DNA of 64,000 nt from Allolobophora icterica (lineage: Eukaryota > Annelida > Clitellata > Crassiclitellata > Lumbricidae), in contig OY744616.1 of the NCBI GenBank assembly GCA_963556255.1, positions 8,946,270-9,010,269 of the forward strand. Direction: 5' to 3'. Within the stretch, counting starts at the first letter, position 1, and each line of letters begins with the position of its first letter. Positions 1-11,439 of this stretch are shown piece after piece. A model generated the notes under the pieces. That model did not search any database, had not been told where the DNA came from, and saw only the letters and a list, made by a program, of their open reading frames with translations. A program made the position numbers and the translations under genes.

Positions 1-251
1 CGAGCATCCGTCGCTCGGTTTCTTCGTTCGTACTTTGTCCAAGTATAAAATCTCTAATTGTCTTCGTAACGCCAAAACTAATTGAAAATCTTAACACGGG
101 CAGACAACTAAATTTACAGTTTTAAAGCACATAACTTCTTAATCCATGTCCAGGTCCACAAAGCATGTCCAGATCCGGCTCAAGGGCCGCACAGCCAACA
201 ATAAGTACCTTCCCTACATTCTACTAGTGCTTTACAGTACTTTTTACTTGA

Positions 252-3200
252 TCAGTTGCTTCTGATCATCATTCTAGCTCCTCGCAGTTGGCCTGCCGGC
301 TGCAGTCCAGCATCATTTAAAGTATACCATGAAAAGTCGGCAGTTGAATAGAGACAAGTCAGACACGAATACCAACAGTCATTGTACCACCAAGGGGCGC
401 TGTACGTTGCGGCACAGTTTTGGCCAGAAGACAGGTCCTTATCGACATCAGGGGTTGTGAACTTCATTCCGTTGTGATTCCAGCGTGTAGTAAACGATGT
501 GTTCGACAGTGAATCTCCAGCGTTTCCAGAAAATCCGGTCAGATGGATGGCGTACCAATTCGCTTCGGAGTCGATTTTAAATGTGGCGTATTCAGCATAA
601 TACCATTTGCTTGTTGAAACTACCTGTACCTGCAGTAATTAACAGAATCACTTATATAAAATGCCATCGTCTGAAGAGTACGTGCACCGTTGATGCAGGA
701 AGAGGTGATGTATGTATGAATATTCGTTTATTGAGTAAACTGGTGAGTGCAACAGTACCAGGAGAAAAGCATTTAGGTTATGCTAGACCATGCCCTATTT
801 TGAAAAAAAAACAATGCAGAAATCATTTTCGTTTATCCAAAAGACTCGTCATTTTAAACTGAACTAAATGTAATATTTATTTGTCCACCACGATCGCGTC
901 CCAGATCAAAGCCCGTCCATTGCCCCTACGGTATCACGGTCTGGCCGTCGGGTCACGTCCCGTCCGATCTGTTCAGGCCGGTCGGTTCCTTAACCGTCGG
1001 GACGCCGGCCCTGTTGAGGGTGCGAAAGATGAGGTCGTTGATTGCGGCGTCCCTGGCCTGACGGCCGAAGCCAGCTTTCAAGACAGCCGCGTGATCCTTT
1101 GGACGAGACTGGGACGCCGCATGCGCAGGTATGCAGCTCGCAAATGTCTAGGCCCAAAGGGCAGACCGACGCCACTCTCTCCGCCTCATCGCTCAACCTG
1201 AGAGAGCATGAGCTCAGCGGGAGGGCGTATAGCCAGTCGGAGCCGTGAAAGAACTTATTTACCACTGATTACCACCACCCCCATCTTAATCGGAAGGGAG
1301 CCTGCGTCCACTGTATATCGGTCATCATAACGGTCAGGATCCGCTCGGTCCCTCTACCAACCCTTCGTAGTATTTCAGGCCTGGGTGGTCGTGGCAGATG
1401 GATGCACCTCAGTGTGTGCAAAAGCCTGTGCGAGCCGAGGGAGCATTTGAGGTTTAAAAGAGCGTCCTGTCTGGCGAGGTGCGGGAGTCTTTCGATTGCC
1501 CTTCCGAGGTCGGTCATGCTGGAGTCAAGGGTGGAGAATAGGGTCTCTGCTGAGAAAAGCGATGCCCCAGGAACGTGGCCGCTGACGGGTCGAAGCGGGC
1601 GGACTGACTCAGGAAGATCCTGATGCCGCCGGCCTGATCGGCGTTGATTCACTCGTATTTTTCGTGGTGAATGGCGAGACCGAGGCCCAAACACTCCCTG
1701 TCGATTAACTATACATCCGCCCCGGCCGTCCCGGGCTCCCCTCCCAGATTGAGATCGTCGAGAAATCGAAAGGCCAAAGGCGACACCAGCCGGGTCAGAA
1801 TTGCTTGGAGTGGGAGGCAGAAAAGACACCCATGGGGTCGCCCTGCTGTGGACCCTTCTGTGACTGTATGGTAAAACTGCCAACTTGCAGATTCGTTGTC
1901 TCGGCATTAGCGATGTGGAAGTACGCGGCCAGTTGGGGTATGATTTCCTCAACCGATGCCAACATGGTATCTCGGTGTAATCAGTAAGCCGCGTTGGAGA
2001 GGTCCAGCTTGATTACTATGGATTCCGGTTCCATATTGTTTATAAAGCGCTTGGTGGCGTGGATCGCTGCCAAACATCCTCCTGAGACCCCAACCCCAGC
2101 TGTCTTGGGGCCAGGTGGGGTATGGCGTGTGGCGTGGCGAGTGCGCAGGCGCGTTTCGAAGCAAGTCTGCGCCAGTTGTATCCTATTGCAATAGGTCTGA
2201 TGTCGCCGAAACTATTGCGAAAGGCGAAAAGTGTGCCACCGAACAAGGTGCAGCGCAGTTCCGGAGGACAGACGCCCGCGAGCAGAAGGTTGAAGAACGC
2301 CGTCGTCGGCTTGAGTTGCCCGGACTGCTTCCTGGTCACCAACCAGCTCCGCGACATGCTGAGGGCGGAGGCCTTCCGATCCGTCCGAAGAGCCCATGGG
2401 AAAAAAGAGAATCCTGGCGCGTACCTCCTCCTCAGTGGTCTGTAAGGGTGATGTTATCGCCGGGCGGGGAATTGCAGGTCGGTCCGGCGGGGGAGCCGGA
2501 TGTTTATGGTGCAGTAGTTCTAGAGTCCCCTCGTCAATCGGTACCGAGGCAGAGGATGCGAGCCGCCGAGCTCATGTTGCCTTCTTAGAGCCTAAATGCT
2601 GTCTCCGCCACTTTCGTCTGCTCTCCGCTCGGCCCATGCCGCCCCTTTCCGTTGGTGGATGCCATCCTCGGTGAGAAGAGGGTCGCAACCAAGTCCGCCA
2701 TCTGTCGAGGAAGTCGGCGACTCGGTTCCTGATTTATTCATTCATTCATTCATTCATTCATATGTCAAAAATTTATATAGCTCCTCTTCAAGGTAATCTA
2801 CTCAGAAGCACTCCCGACCCATCCTCGGCTGAAGAGTACAGTCTTGAAATTTGAATAAAATGTGGCAGAATTGGTATTGGGACCAAGCAAAGCGCTACAG
2901 GAAGCCCATTCCAGATTGAAGGGCCAGCGATGGAAAAATCACGACGCTGCCTAAGAGTGGCCCGTGAGCGGGAACCAAAAGCTCAGCCTGCTTAGAAGAG
3001 CGCGATGATCCACGGCGCTGGATGTTCACGGTGGAGCGGCTATGTTCTCGCAAATACACAGGGCCTCTCCCACAAGGCAGCGCCACACTAGGGAAGAGGC
3101 CCGACAGGCAATACGCTGCGGGATTGGAAGCCACTGACCCGGAGCGTCAGGCTGCGTCGCCGTTCCCTCTCATGGGCACGTCCAGGATCCCCGCTCTGAA

Positions 3201-6200
3201 GGTCAGCAGCCGCCGCCACCCCTCCATTCCAGGGATCCCAGAGGATGGACTCCATGATGTCCGTTGAAAGATGGCCTGCCGCCGATTGGACGCCCCTGGG
3301 GATGTGTCTGAGCAAATCCCTCCTGCGATTGGGGTTTTGCGTTGACCTCGATGACTCGGGTCCGTGGGCTGCCGAGTTAGACCATCCTTGGTTTCGTATC
3401 GTATCGTATCTAGAAATTTATAAAGCGCCTCTCGCAGAGTAACTATTCAGAGGCGCTCTCAGCACAGAAACCCCCGGGAAACAGCAATGCCTTTAGGGAA
3501 CGCGAGACCGATGAGGAAAAGCCAGTCATTAGTTTATCCCTGAGCAGAGGGCGAAGGTCATTCCAGATCTTGGGACCAACAACAGCAAACGCCCGGTGCT
3601 GGGCCGGCAATTTTAGCCCTGGGAACATGAAGATCAAGCCGATTAACATGCGCTTTATAAAAGTCCAGATACATACATACATACATATGATCTCTCTCTG
3701 TATGTATGTAGGTACAAATGTCTCCATATACTTATGCAAGTATCTACTGCGTAGGTATGTATGCATATACATTAGAGACTGGTCTCCTGGATACTGACCT
3801 GATTACGGCTTGGTTTTTGTGTGCCATCGGTTGACACCTTGTGCATTAGACACCGACGCAAAAGGGAATTATGTGTGCCATCGGTTGACACCTTGTGCAT
3901 TAGACACCGACGCAAAGGGAATTATGTATGTATGTATGTATGTATGTATGTATGTATGTATGTATGTATGTATGTATGTATGTATGTATGTATGTATGTA
4001 TGTATGTATGTATGTATGTATGTATGTACGTATGTATTATGTATGTATGTATTTATGTATGTATGTATGTATGTATGTATGTATGTATGTATGTATGTAT
4101 GTATGTATGTATGTATGTATGTATGTATGTATGTATGTATGTATGTATGTATGTATGTATGTATATATGTATGTATGTATGCGTGTATGTATGTATGTAT
4201 GCATATATGCATGCATGTTTCTATATATGCATGTATGCTTTGATTGATTGATTGATTGATGTATATTATTCAACAGTCTGCTGTGGCAGCGAGGAAGTTT
4301 ACGAATAATGAGCATCAAACCTCAATGCGTAATTTGTAACTCATTCCATTCAGGTTCGTAATGCGATACATGTTCTCGTTTCCAATCCAAAAGTCGGTTC
4401 CTCTGTAGTCACCAAATCCGTTCTTGTATCCCGCCCAATTGTAGTTAAAACTAACGGAAGCACTGAAACGCTGCATCAAAATGATCCAGTTGCTGATGCA
4501 TGGCAGAAGGATCATCGATCCCAAGGTCATAGCCACAATGTCTTGTTTCACGGAATAACCTGCATTGAGACAAAGAAAATAATTTTAGGATATGTATGCT
4601 TGTATACATATGGTGCCATGACAATTCGGCGCCGGTCAATTCGGCGCCGGTCAATTCGGCGCCGGTCAATTCGGCGCCGGTCAACTCGGCGCATGGTCAA
4701 TTCGGCGCCGGTCAATTCGGCGCCTTTTGTTAACGCTTCTATTCTACCGACATTTCGTCTACTATGACTTTCCTTGATCCCGCCTCTAGTTTAAGTTATA
4801 TTTTAATCGTTGATCCCACTGCTTGTTTAGTTTACAATTTAATCGTTCATCCCGCTTTTAGTTTTAGTTATATTTAAATCTTTCATCCAGGTTCTACTGT
4901 TAGTTGCATTTTAATCGTTGATCCCGCCTCTAGTTTAAGTTATGTTTTAATCGTTGATCCCGCTTCTAGTTTAGCTTATATTTTGATCGTTCATCCCGCT
5001 CCTAGTTTTAGTTATATTTCAATCTTTCATCCAGGTTCTACTGTTAGCTATAATTTAATCTATGGAACACAATTTCAACATATTCGCCTTTTGTTGAAAG
5101 ATTGAAATCTAACTGAAACTAGAAACGGGATGAACGATCAAAATATAAACTAACCTAGAAGCGGGATCAACGATTAAGATATAACTTAAACTAGAAGCGG
5201 GATCAAGGAAAGTAATAGTAGACGAAATGTCGATAGAAATAGAAGCGTTAACAAAAGGCGCCGAATTGACCGGCGCCGAATTGACCATGCGCCGAATTGA
5301 CCGGCGCCCAATTGACCGCGCCCAATTGACCGGTCACCATACATATAATGTGCGTATGTGTTTATATGAATGCATGATTGCATAAAAAGATGCATGCATG
5401 TCCGTTATTATTAGTAGTAGTAGTAGTAGTATAATCAATATTAAGAAAATCTTTACGTGTTTTATACATATTTTACGTATCTTTGTTTGTACGCACTTAT
5501 GCACGTACATGCGTAGGTATGTATACATGTATGTGTATGTAGGGATATACACACATACATTTGCATACACACATGCGTATCCTACATTCACTACAATCCC
5601 CACAGTCCCAATCACAGATACAATATTATTACAATCAAGATATTGACACTCACCTGGTGGAGCAATGCATTCCACCAATTGTCCACTGTATGCAATGCAT
5701 TGAGGAATGGAGGTGGTTTCCATACATCCGTAGAACTCTTGGTTGGTATATTGGAAAGGCAGACTGCAGCGACTTGGATTCGGTGTCAGAGATTCTGCGT
5801 CAAACAAAATTAGTACATGTACTTTTAAAATGCATAAAACTTTGTGGGGCGCATTTCGTAATTTTATATTTGGAATATAATTGAAATTTATATATTCTAA
5901 CAAGATTAGTAGAGCTGTTAACGCATTCCACAAGAAAAAATCGGAATCATATGAAAATTTTTATAGTCTTGGCTGTGTGACTGTAAGCTTGAGGATTTTT
6001 TAAAGATAACAACTGAGTCCCGACTCGTCGAGTTCTGCGTTCGGCAACTGGGAGTGAGCTCTTGGTCCCTCTGTGCCGCTCCTCAGTTAAACAGCGTCGT
6101 ACCTTCTCAGTTGCTGGCCCCTCTACGTGGAATGGGCTCCCACCGTCTTTGCGCCTATTTCCACGAGGCAGTTCACCTATTTTATACCACCTCCTTAAGT

Positions 6201-8186
6201 CTTCTCTTTTTAACCGTGGCTGGACTGGGAGTACCTCTGAATAAGTTTCTTGAAGAGGTGCCATATAAATTATCAAAACGAATGAATAAATGACTAGGCT
6301 AGGTAGGTAGGTTCCTTACCATTTTTAATCATAGTAAATTTTATTTTTTTAGGTATTTTACAAACACACATACATTCACACAGACATACAACACACATAT
6401 ACATACATCCAAACATGCATACATGGAGTCTCGGGAAGACTTGTGTAACTGGAATGACAAAGCTTGTCCCTCGATCGCAAACTTCCTTGGCCCAGCATCG
6501 GGCTTTCGCCGTAAATTGTAATTAGTAACTTCTGTTGCGCCGGTGTCTAATGCACAAGGCATCAGGAACGACCTCCAATTGCAATCCAAAGTAGGATTCT
6601 ATAGAGATCACTGCTGCGTCTAGGCGCTGCCTGAAGACTTACCTGTTTACGACCCTGTCACGTTGAAAGCGCTTCTGTACAGCTCTGTTGAGACTGAGAG
6701 AAGCGCTTTATAAATGTTCGCATAAGATAAGACAAGATAGGATAAGATAAGAAATGAAACTCGAGCTCACCTGCACTGAAGCATCCTTGGTACTTTGCCG
6801 GATCCTATAAAAAAAGGAGCAAAAGCAGAAGAATAAAGTTTATGCACAACTCAATTTGAGTTTTTATTCTTCTTAGATTTGTAATTCTGCTGTGTGTTTT
6901 AGAACAAAATACGGCTTCGAATGCCAAAGCTTGGCAGCGACCAACGAGAACGCCACAAAACCCAACACTGTACTGCACCTAGACACTGCCTGAGTCTAGT
7001 GTCTGTAAAACGGGTACAGTAGTGGTTGTTGGTATTGGAAATGAGCACGGAACAGATAAAGATCGGCTGATATAAAAGCATTACTTTTTTTAACTCTAAC
7101 ACAGATGTTAAACTGAATTTTGCTCAGTGGGCAGCCAACGTAATAATACGCCTATATATAGGAGTCTTGCTATGACTCTGGCCAGACAAAATTGTTTTAC
7201 TTTTAGAATAAAATACAAGTGAAATCTGAGGAATCCCTACTTGCAAATTTTAGAAGTGCACGTTGAAGTCAGCAACAGGAGACATTAAATATCATAAACA
7301 GAGACTAGAATAGAAAACTCTAAGACTAGAGCCAAATCTATGAAAAAAGAATAGCATAGGACACGAGCGAACTGACGGGATGACAATAGTAATCTCAACC
7401 TTCTGAAAGCGCCACTCGAAGGCCAAAAGCAGGACACCAGCCATATGCACGATTGCTACGTCAAAACAAAGCGGGTTTTCCAAAGAGTAGTCCAGAGTAT
7501 GTGCGAGTTCGATTACCATGGGGCAAATCAAAAGAGAAGGCTGAGCAGCTGTTAAGGCGGGTGTCCTTTTGGGCAAGAAGGATTGGATGGCGGAGGATCA
7601 GATGAGTCAGGGCGAGAAAAGTTGAGACTTCAGACGGGAAACCATACTTCGGCGATAAAGTCTGAGGGCGGATGTGATAATAGGGCACGCAGTGTAAAAA
7701 TCGTTAATGGTTTTCAGCCGAGTTAAGAGTTAAGATTGCGGACTTGTTAAATTTCCACAACATTCAACTTCAGGATCCACCAGCGTAGATCCGGAGGTAG
7801 ACTTTCAACGTTACTGTTGTTATTTAGAATATGTCGATAACTCTACTTACCAGCATGAAAATGCAATCTTCAGCAGGATAGAGATTGGCAGGAGTCATCG
7901 AGTACAAAGTACAACTGCCATTGGTTCTTTGGTAACTGAACTGAAGGCATTCAGACCACGTGGCGCATTTTCTTGCACATTCCAGATCTGACCTCGACAC
8001 CGCAACTCTTCTAGTTCCAGTGACCTTGAAATCCGGACATCGGTTCTTTCCTTGCTCAGGCAAAGTATATTTTTTTGCATTTGATAGGTTAGCAGGTGCA
8101 ACTGGACACAAGATGAGCTGAAGGGCGACTAATAGAAAAGCCAGGACACCGTCTGAGACTGCAACGTAGTGAACTGACTGCTTCAT
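252..8186 (-). CDS. Copy A: secreted PAN / FN2-like / fibrinogen-related lectin, 5 exons
   Basis: Exons in coding order are 8186-7851, 6804-6771, 5794-5654, 4559-4321 and 629-252, all with GT..AG borders and phases 0,1,1,0. The joined frame is 375 codons plus stop. Exon 1 starts at MKQSV, the start shared with copy B, and has a hydrophobic leader (about residues 10-30). A six-cysteine PAN/Apple-like domain follows (about 45-110, core ECARKC..SEC). Exon 2 encodes [11 protein letters not shown]. Exon 3 has C-x2-PFQY-x7-C, the start of a fibronectin type II fold, but lacks its usual Trp. Exons 4-5 form a FRe[30 protein letters not shown], then [17 protein letters not shown], the acidic calcium-site motif DVDKD, NCA and WWYNDC. 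Ligand binding, probably to sugars or acetyl groups, is inferred from the family. The FReD carries an extra Cys pair (SCLTC) not in the family consensus. Frame is open throughout, so the gene looks functional. Exon 5 could alternatively start at 623. Confidence 0.85.
880..2700 (-). mobile_element. Decayed non-LTR retrotransposon, reverse transcriptase region
   Basis: This lies in intron 4 of copy A. Minus-strand translation, spread over shifted frames, shows a reverse transcriptase. The fragment at 2040-2357 contains [29 protein letters not shown] and ASKRACA. Around 1740-1835 one frame reads QQGDPMG and another reads [13 protein letters not shown], the catalytic FxDD box. Around 1400-1550 comes [18 protein letters not shown]. 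At least two frameshifts and stops break it. Both strands are GC-rich here compared with the flanking intron, which fits an inserted element. Family placement beyond the non-LTR class is not certain. Confidence 0.75.
2745..3400 (-). mobile_element. LINE C-terminal and 3'-end fragment
   Basis: The minus strand reads a broken version of the region that follows the reverse transcriptase in CR1/Jockey-type LINEs ([21 protein letters not shown], then [10 protein letters not shown] followed by a stop). The 3' end has the motif that recurs all over the window: a stop near GAGTAG/GATTACC, then a GCGCTATATAAAT-like tail. It ends at an ATTC microsatellite. The coding frame is shifted in the middle. Confidence 0.6.
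3405..3640 (-). mobile_element. LINE 3'-end fragment
   Basis: Minus-strand ORF segment with [17 protein letters not shown] and, after a gap, [13 protein letters not shown] and a stop. This is the same terminal domain as at 27596-28030. It abuts the previous LINE tail, so two insertions lie side by side. Confidence 0.6.
3925..4260. repeat. (TATG)n microsatellite ending in (ATTG)n
   Basis: About 280 bp of nearly pure TATG with a few interruptions, then a short ATTG run. It lies in intron 4 of copy A about 60 bp from exon 4. A short plus-strand duplication of about 50 bp (CCATCGGTTGACACCTTG type) sits just upstream at 3822-3917. Long open frames here (repeats of MYVC or THIY) are artefacts of the tetranucleotide. 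Confidence 0.95.
4612..5338. mobile_element. Foldback-type DNA transposon with reiterated GGCGCC termini
   Basis: The 727-bp element is bordered by the 8-bp direct repeat ATACATAT (4604-4611 and 5339-5346). Both ends carry inverted tandem copies of AATTCGGCGCCGGTC. Inside these, a longer inverted repeat of more than 100 bp (left arm from about 4720, right arm to about 5260, both containing GTTAACGCTTCTAT or its complement) flanks a core. The core is built of degenerate direct repeats around TTAATCGTTGATCCCGC. No transposase is visible. It sits in intron 3 of copy A. Confidence 0.8.
5960..6300 (+). mobile_element. LINE C-terminal and 3'-end fragment
   Basis: Plus-strand translation across two frames gives [19 protein letters not shown] and [16 protein letters not shown] followed by a stop. 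The typical tail follows (GAAGAGGTGCCATATAAAT) and ends in a GAATAAAT-like run. It lies in intron 2 of copy A. Confidence 0.65.
7381..7632 (-). mobile_element. Short 5'-truncated LINE insertion with 7-bp target duplication
   Basis: The insert is flanked by GACGGGA at 7374-7380 and 7633-7639. Its minus strand reads the end of a LINE ORF ([17 protein letters not shown]), like the fragments at 8187-8590 and 32385-32900. Copy B has the uninterrupted sequence at about 16264-16275 (actgacagcaaaccat), so this insertion in intron 1 of copy A followed the A/B duplication. Confidence 0.7.
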
Positions 8187-8590
8187 CTTCATAATCGTAA
8201 ACTCCAAATTTCTTAAGCGGTACTCTGAAGCTAAGCGCAAAGTATCAGCTTATTCGCAATCGCTACGTCGTATCAGAGGGGTTGTACAGAGATTAATGTC
8301 CAGTGGAGGTCCGAGCCCGGTTGCCAGAGACACCAAAAAGAGGCAGAGCAGCCGTTGCGGTGAGTTTCTTTGAGAACGAGAAAGTTTGGACGGTTGAGGA
8401 TCAGATGGATTAGGGTAGGAAATCTTTCAGAGTTGAGATTTTAATTTGAAGTGGAAAGCCTGTGTGGTGATGAGTAGAGGAGCATGAGGCAGATGACGGT
8501 GAGCGAGTGGCGGTGTTGGTGGAGGAACTGAAAATATGCGGAATTCAGAGGGAAGTTCGTTAGATCTTCAAATCCAAAGCGACAAGACTA
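8187..8590 (-). mobile_element. LINE 3' fragment forming the 5' leader of copy A
   Basis: The repeat runs to the start codon of copy A on the same strand. Its 3' end is the sequence GGAGTTTACGATTA. The frame of its ORF end (ASEYRLRNLEFTI) runs directly into MKMKQSV. Other fragments with the same end lie at 7381-7632, 16843-17030, 32385-32900 and 35690-35970. Transcripts of copy A therefore probably start within, or upstream of, retrotransposon DNA. Confidence 0.65.
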
Positions 8591-9229
8591 AGACAAAGTC
8601 AGATTATTATAAGCTACTAGTTATTAAATGCGAGCCTACTGATCACTTGCATCTAAGTTCAAAACTTATTCGTAAATAGAAATATGATTCTCTTTGGTGT
8701 GGTGGAATATATAAAGGACGCGTCGGCCTGACGTATTTCCTGTTTCTCGCTTTGAGGAACACTAGACTTCCGGTCAGTGACCCACATATTCAAGTTGAAT
8801 ATATATTGAAGTATACTTGCCGCCGTGCAGCGTCAGCTTTTATGGAATCTTATGTTCTGTGCGTTTTCTGCTCTGAAAGGGACTTGACTTGTAGCTAGTG
8901 GACCGTATTATTGTCGAAGACTATGTGAATCGCTACTGAATTGCTAATGCTTTTCCGTCCAGTCAATTCAGATTATTCTGTCACTGAAGTTATCGTAGGA
9001 ACTGCTTTGTCTGTGTGTGTTCTATTGAGCGAATCTACAAGCAGTTTCAATGGCCAATGCTGCAGCAATTGTTAGCGATTTCAATGGCCCAATGCTGCAG
9101 CGATTGTTAGCGGTTTCAATGGCCCCATGGAGCAGCAATTGCTGACGATATATTTCACACCGAACAACCCGTACGACAAAGGATGTTTTCCGAAATGCTT
9201 ATATGAATAACAACAATACAACTTCCTTC

Positions 9230-10140
9230 TTCAAGGTGGATATCAGTCAGCGAACTCTTTCTGTTTCGAGTGCATTTAAAACTGCTACTCATAAATTCAA
9301 CAAGAGAAGATATTTGTGCTGCCACATAGGTCTATTCGATGTTCTCTGCTTTTGTGTCCTGTACATTACAAGCTAAGCCATGTTCTTTTTTCCATTGAAG
9401 TTGCTGTTCTGTTCTCCAATATGGTTATGCTGCTAAGCCATATATTTTGGACAAAGCTGCACAGGCAATCTCATTCAATGTTTTATTGTTTAAGACATCT
9501 GAGGTGCTTTGTTCATGAATGTCATCCAATCGCGAACGGCTTAATCCCGGAAAACTCAATTGTTCTCTGTCGGCAGCTTCAAAAGATGACTTTTATAATT
9601 CGCTGCTTCGCTTTCCAAGTGCCTCCCTCTCTACTTCGATGCGTAACCTGGGTGCGACACTGAATCAGAATTTGACTAACAGTTCCTCCGACTCCATAAA
9701 TTATGTTAGCTTCTTCGTGTGGTCAGCGAAATCTCCTCTTTAAAATATCTAATCTGCTTTGCTTGAACCCATCCAACACCGAATTCATATTTATAGATCT
9801 GCGTGATGTGCTGCACTGGCTTCCTCTGCCACGTCGCGTTCAATTCAAACTTTGCCTTCTCGTCTTCAAGACATTACATGGAGCAGCCCCGGATTATCTT
9901 AGGATGTATGAAGTAGACATGCCATCATCAGAGGCCGCGCTTCGGCTGAGATCATGTGTGAAAGGTGACCTATTCGTGGCTATAGGTCGAAGACGTGTTT
10001 CGGGACCGTGCTATTTCACCCGCTGGCCCCATGTGTTGGAACAATCTTCCTCCTACGATTCGTTCTGCTGGTTTAATTGAGTCTTTCCAGACTAAAGTTT
10101 GGACTTTTCTTTACACTGGGTGACTGGGGTTTATAATATC
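9230..10140 (+). mobile_element. Decayed LINE, reverse transcriptase end and C-terminal region
   Basis: Plus-strand frames read SSNRERLNPGKLN and SMRNLGATLNQNLT (the end of a non-LTR reverse transcriptase). Then, at 9703-10080, comes RDVLHWLPLPRRVQFKLCLL, FKTLHGAAPDYL and a broken terminal domain. Stops and frameshifts are frequent. It lies between copies A and B. Confidence 0.65.
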
Positions 10141-10388
10141 GATTAGCGATTTGCTCTAGGGTGTATCGTGACAATATCATTTATTGCGGTCTCCATCTGT
10201 CATGGGTTAATCAACTTTAATCCGTTTCAAACGCTGCATCTCGGCTAACTGGTGGTATTCCAAAGTCTGATCGTATTATAATATTACTGAACTCCAATTA
10301 GAGTTTATGTACTGTACATGTTTGTGGGAAGAGCTGAATTGTTTCCTCACGCCACGCAAAGTGGCATTGAGTTTAAGATCCTTATACT

Positions 10389-10562
10389 CAGGGTCGTCTA
10401 TCCCCCCCCCTAAGTCATTGGATCAAGGTCCCTTTTCCCCTCCTTCCACCTTCCCGTTTCTTCCCCTCCCCCTAAACTGGTGGCACACACACACTGACAT
10501 ATCTCCCCCCCTTTCTTGGATGGAGCATTTGCTCCAAGGTTTCTATGGTGTAGACGCCCCTG
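10389..10562. mobile_element. hAT-like MITE, 174 bp, with 8-bp target duplication
   Basis: Termini are CAGGGTCGTCTATCCCC and GGTGTAGACGCCCCTG. It is flanked by exact CTTATACT repeats at 10381-10388 and 10563-10570. A second copy of the same length lies at 17355-17528 and a decayed third at 38457-38619. Non-autonomous; the 8-bp duplication suggests the hAT superfamily. Confidence 0.8.
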
Positions 10563-10669
10563 CTTATACTGATTCTTAACTATCTGGTCGGTTGTGCTCC
10601 ATCCTACCTTAGACAGATGAATAGTTAACTGTAATGCTTAGCTGATCGCTGACTCCGTCTCCCTGCAAT

Positions 10670-11253
10670 CAGTGTTGGGTATGAGTTAACTCAGACGAGT
10701 TTAAACTCACGAGTCAACTCACTTGCTGTGATTTATGAGTTTGAGTTAACTCACCTTAAAGAGTGTGAGTTATGATTTTGAGTTAACTCATATTTTCTGT
10801 GAGTTTGAGTTGTAACTGTCAATTATTTTAAACTCAACTCACTCTTCGGCGCTCGGCACATATTATGTTGAAACAAGCCTTTTTTTTATATCATCGGCTT
10901 TCCATACTGGTGAGTGATGACGGCAGGGAGGGTCGTAAACACTGCTACCGGACAGTGTTTAAGCACTGCATATTTTGTATATTGCGAACAGTTAAGAGCA
11001 ACATGGCTGAAGTACCGTGTATTCTTTATGGAAAATATTTTTCTGTTACAAGTAGGTTTGATGGGAAAATTGTTGCTCGATTAGAACGTGCTAGTATGAA
11101 ACGTATGAGTTTATGAGTTAACTCATTTAACAACTGAGTTTGAGTTAACTCATTTCACTTAGGATGAGTTGAGTTTGAGTTTAAACTCATTTTGAGGTGC
11201 AGGAGTTGAGTTTTGATTTAGCTCATTTCTTGTGTGAGTTTACCCCAACACTG
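10670..11253. mobile_element. hAT-like non-autonomous element, 584 bp, rich in GAGTTAACTC palindromes
   Basis: Termini are CAGTGTTGGGTATGAGTT and AGTTTACCCCAACACTG. The exact 8-bp flanks CCTGCAAT lie at 10662-10669 and 11254-11261. Both subterminal regions contain many copies of GAGTTAACTC or GAGTTTAAACTC, themselves palindromic. A middle segment of about 250 bp contains a short ORF of 83 codons without recognisable similarity. Confidence 0.85.
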
Positions 11254-11439
11254 CCTGCAATACAAGGTAATATTGAAACTTCTCAGTGTTCGGCGCCTCG
11301 CTCAGTAACAGGCTGAGTTATGAAACTTTTCGCTTATTTCAAAGTGTGTTTTAATTTGCTTATATAGCGCCCCTGACGCCGAAAGCTTTCGGTAATGGCA
11401 TTAGAATCCTGTTGCTCAAAAACAAAATGGATGATTTTA

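Noticed and set aside
2115..2588. 157-codon plus-strand frame
   Set aside because: Antisense shadow of the decayed reverse transcriptase, which is recognisable only on the minus strand.
3810..4251. Long open frames of MYVC/THIY repeats here and at 53069-53796 and 57186-57833
   Set aside because: They are translations of TATG/CATA microsatellites, open in several frames on both strands.
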